A stretch of DNA of 14,463 bases. It comes from a bacterium Ga0077546 (GTDB lineage: Bacteria; Cyanobacteriota; Vampirovibrionia; Obscuribacterales; Obscuribacteraceae). The notes under the pieces were generated by a model. The model ran no database searches. It was given only the letters and a program-made list of their open reading frames with translations, and was not told the DNA's origin. Positions 14,238 through 14,463 of this stretch are shown in pieces. The position numbers and the translations under genes are program-made. Position 1 is the first letter of the stretch. The number at the start of each line of letters is the position of its first letter. The stretch spans positions 1 to 14,463 of the forward strand of contig LNEX01000490.1 of NCBI GenBank assembly GCA_001464165.1, written 5' to 3'.

Positions 14238-14463
14238 TCATTGGCCACCGCTCTTTGATTTCGCCAAGATTACTGCTTCAGTCTCGGCTAGGCCTTCGGC
14301 TGTTCCAATCTCAAAAAATCGCTGATCTACCTGATAACCTGCGAGTTGATTGCGGGTTATCAAAGACTGCCAGAGAAGACTCAAATCAAAAACCTCGCTG
14401 CTTAGTAACTCAAATGATTCTCTTCTCAAGAATGAGAAGCCATAATCGATGTATTCGAGATTG
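14238..14463 (-). CDS. Sugar nucleotidyltransferase, C-terminal part (5' end off the window)
   Basis: Only the last 75 residues are present, running from the right edge to the TGA at 14238. They read YIDYGFSFLRRESFE, then FDLSLLWQSLI, AGYQVDQRFFEIGTAEGLAETEA. This is the C-terminal pattern of NDP-sugar pyrophosphorylase-type nucleotidyltransferases (RmlA/HddC/ManC-like): a Y-x-D-x-G strand followed by RFFEIGT near the end of the catalytic domain. These enzymes make NDP-sugars from sugar-1-phosphates. The frame stays open to the window edge, so the true start is upstream. Convergence with a GmhB-like phosphatase hints at a nucleotide-heptose or related pathway, but the nucleotide and sugar cannot be told from this fragment. 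Confidence 0.75.
   Translation of the reverse strand, partial: NLEYIDYGFSFLRRESFELLSSEVFDLSLLWQSLITRNQLAGYQVDQRFFEIGTAEGLAETEAVILAKSKSGGQ

Noticed and set aside
1..14463. Search by eye for insertion sequences, tRNA or rRNA genes, CRISPR repeats, attachment sites and riboswitches.
   Set aside because: No spaced direct repeats, terminal inverted repeats, transposase motifs or clover-leaf sequences stood out. A weak structured RNA could be missed without computation.

Overview
The window reads as ordinary bacterial chromosome: dense, intron-free genes at roughly 45-50% GC, frequent TTG and GTG starts, short gaps, and no sign of mobile elements, RNA genes or CRISPR. A Ser/Thr kinase joined to leucine-rich repeats, GT-C-type membrane proteins with the FTFGPLGF-type motif, and a heptose-phosphatase-like enzyme suggest an environmental bacterium with a large genome. 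My best guess is the non-photosynthetic cyanobacterial sister group (Vampirovibrionia/Melainabacteria, Obscuribacter-like). Planctomycetes or Verrucomicrobia are alternatives. This is inference from style only; there is no marker gene.

Region A (1-3132, minus strand) is a three-gene run. A PhyH-like Fe(II)/2-oxoglutarate oxygenase comes first, then a Tat-exported, probably bicovalently flavinylated berberine-bridge-type oxidase that starts just past the oxygenase stop, then a YprB-type DEDD nuclease cut by the window edge. Region B (3199-5682, plus) is an 827-residue kinase-TM-LRR receptor-like protein, divergent from region A with about 66 bp between starts.

Region C (10765 down to 5709, minus) is a long co-directional run with gaps under 50 bp or overlaps. 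It holds a GT-C-like membrane protein split in two frames by a nine-base homopolymer, a CPA1 Na+/H+ antiporter, a secreted TPR protein with an HETGH zinc-protease motif, and a small EF-hand protein. Region D (10864-13496) has a histidine-patterned polytopic membrane protein (plus), overlapping tail to tail by 4 bp with a second GT-C-like membrane protein (minus). Region E (13685-14463) has a GmhB-like HAD phosphatase (plus) converging on the C-terminal end of a sugar nucleotidyltransferase (minus, cut by the window edge).

Taken together, regions C-E look like a cell-envelope and glycan neighbourhood, while A and B are a redox pair and a sensor kinase. The main observations are the homopolymer frameshift (9859-9867), the oxygenase/flavoenzyme pair, the topology conflict in the kinase, the TPR-zincin, the His-patterned membrane protein, and a TATAAT box 6 nt before an ATG that suggests a leaderless transcript.
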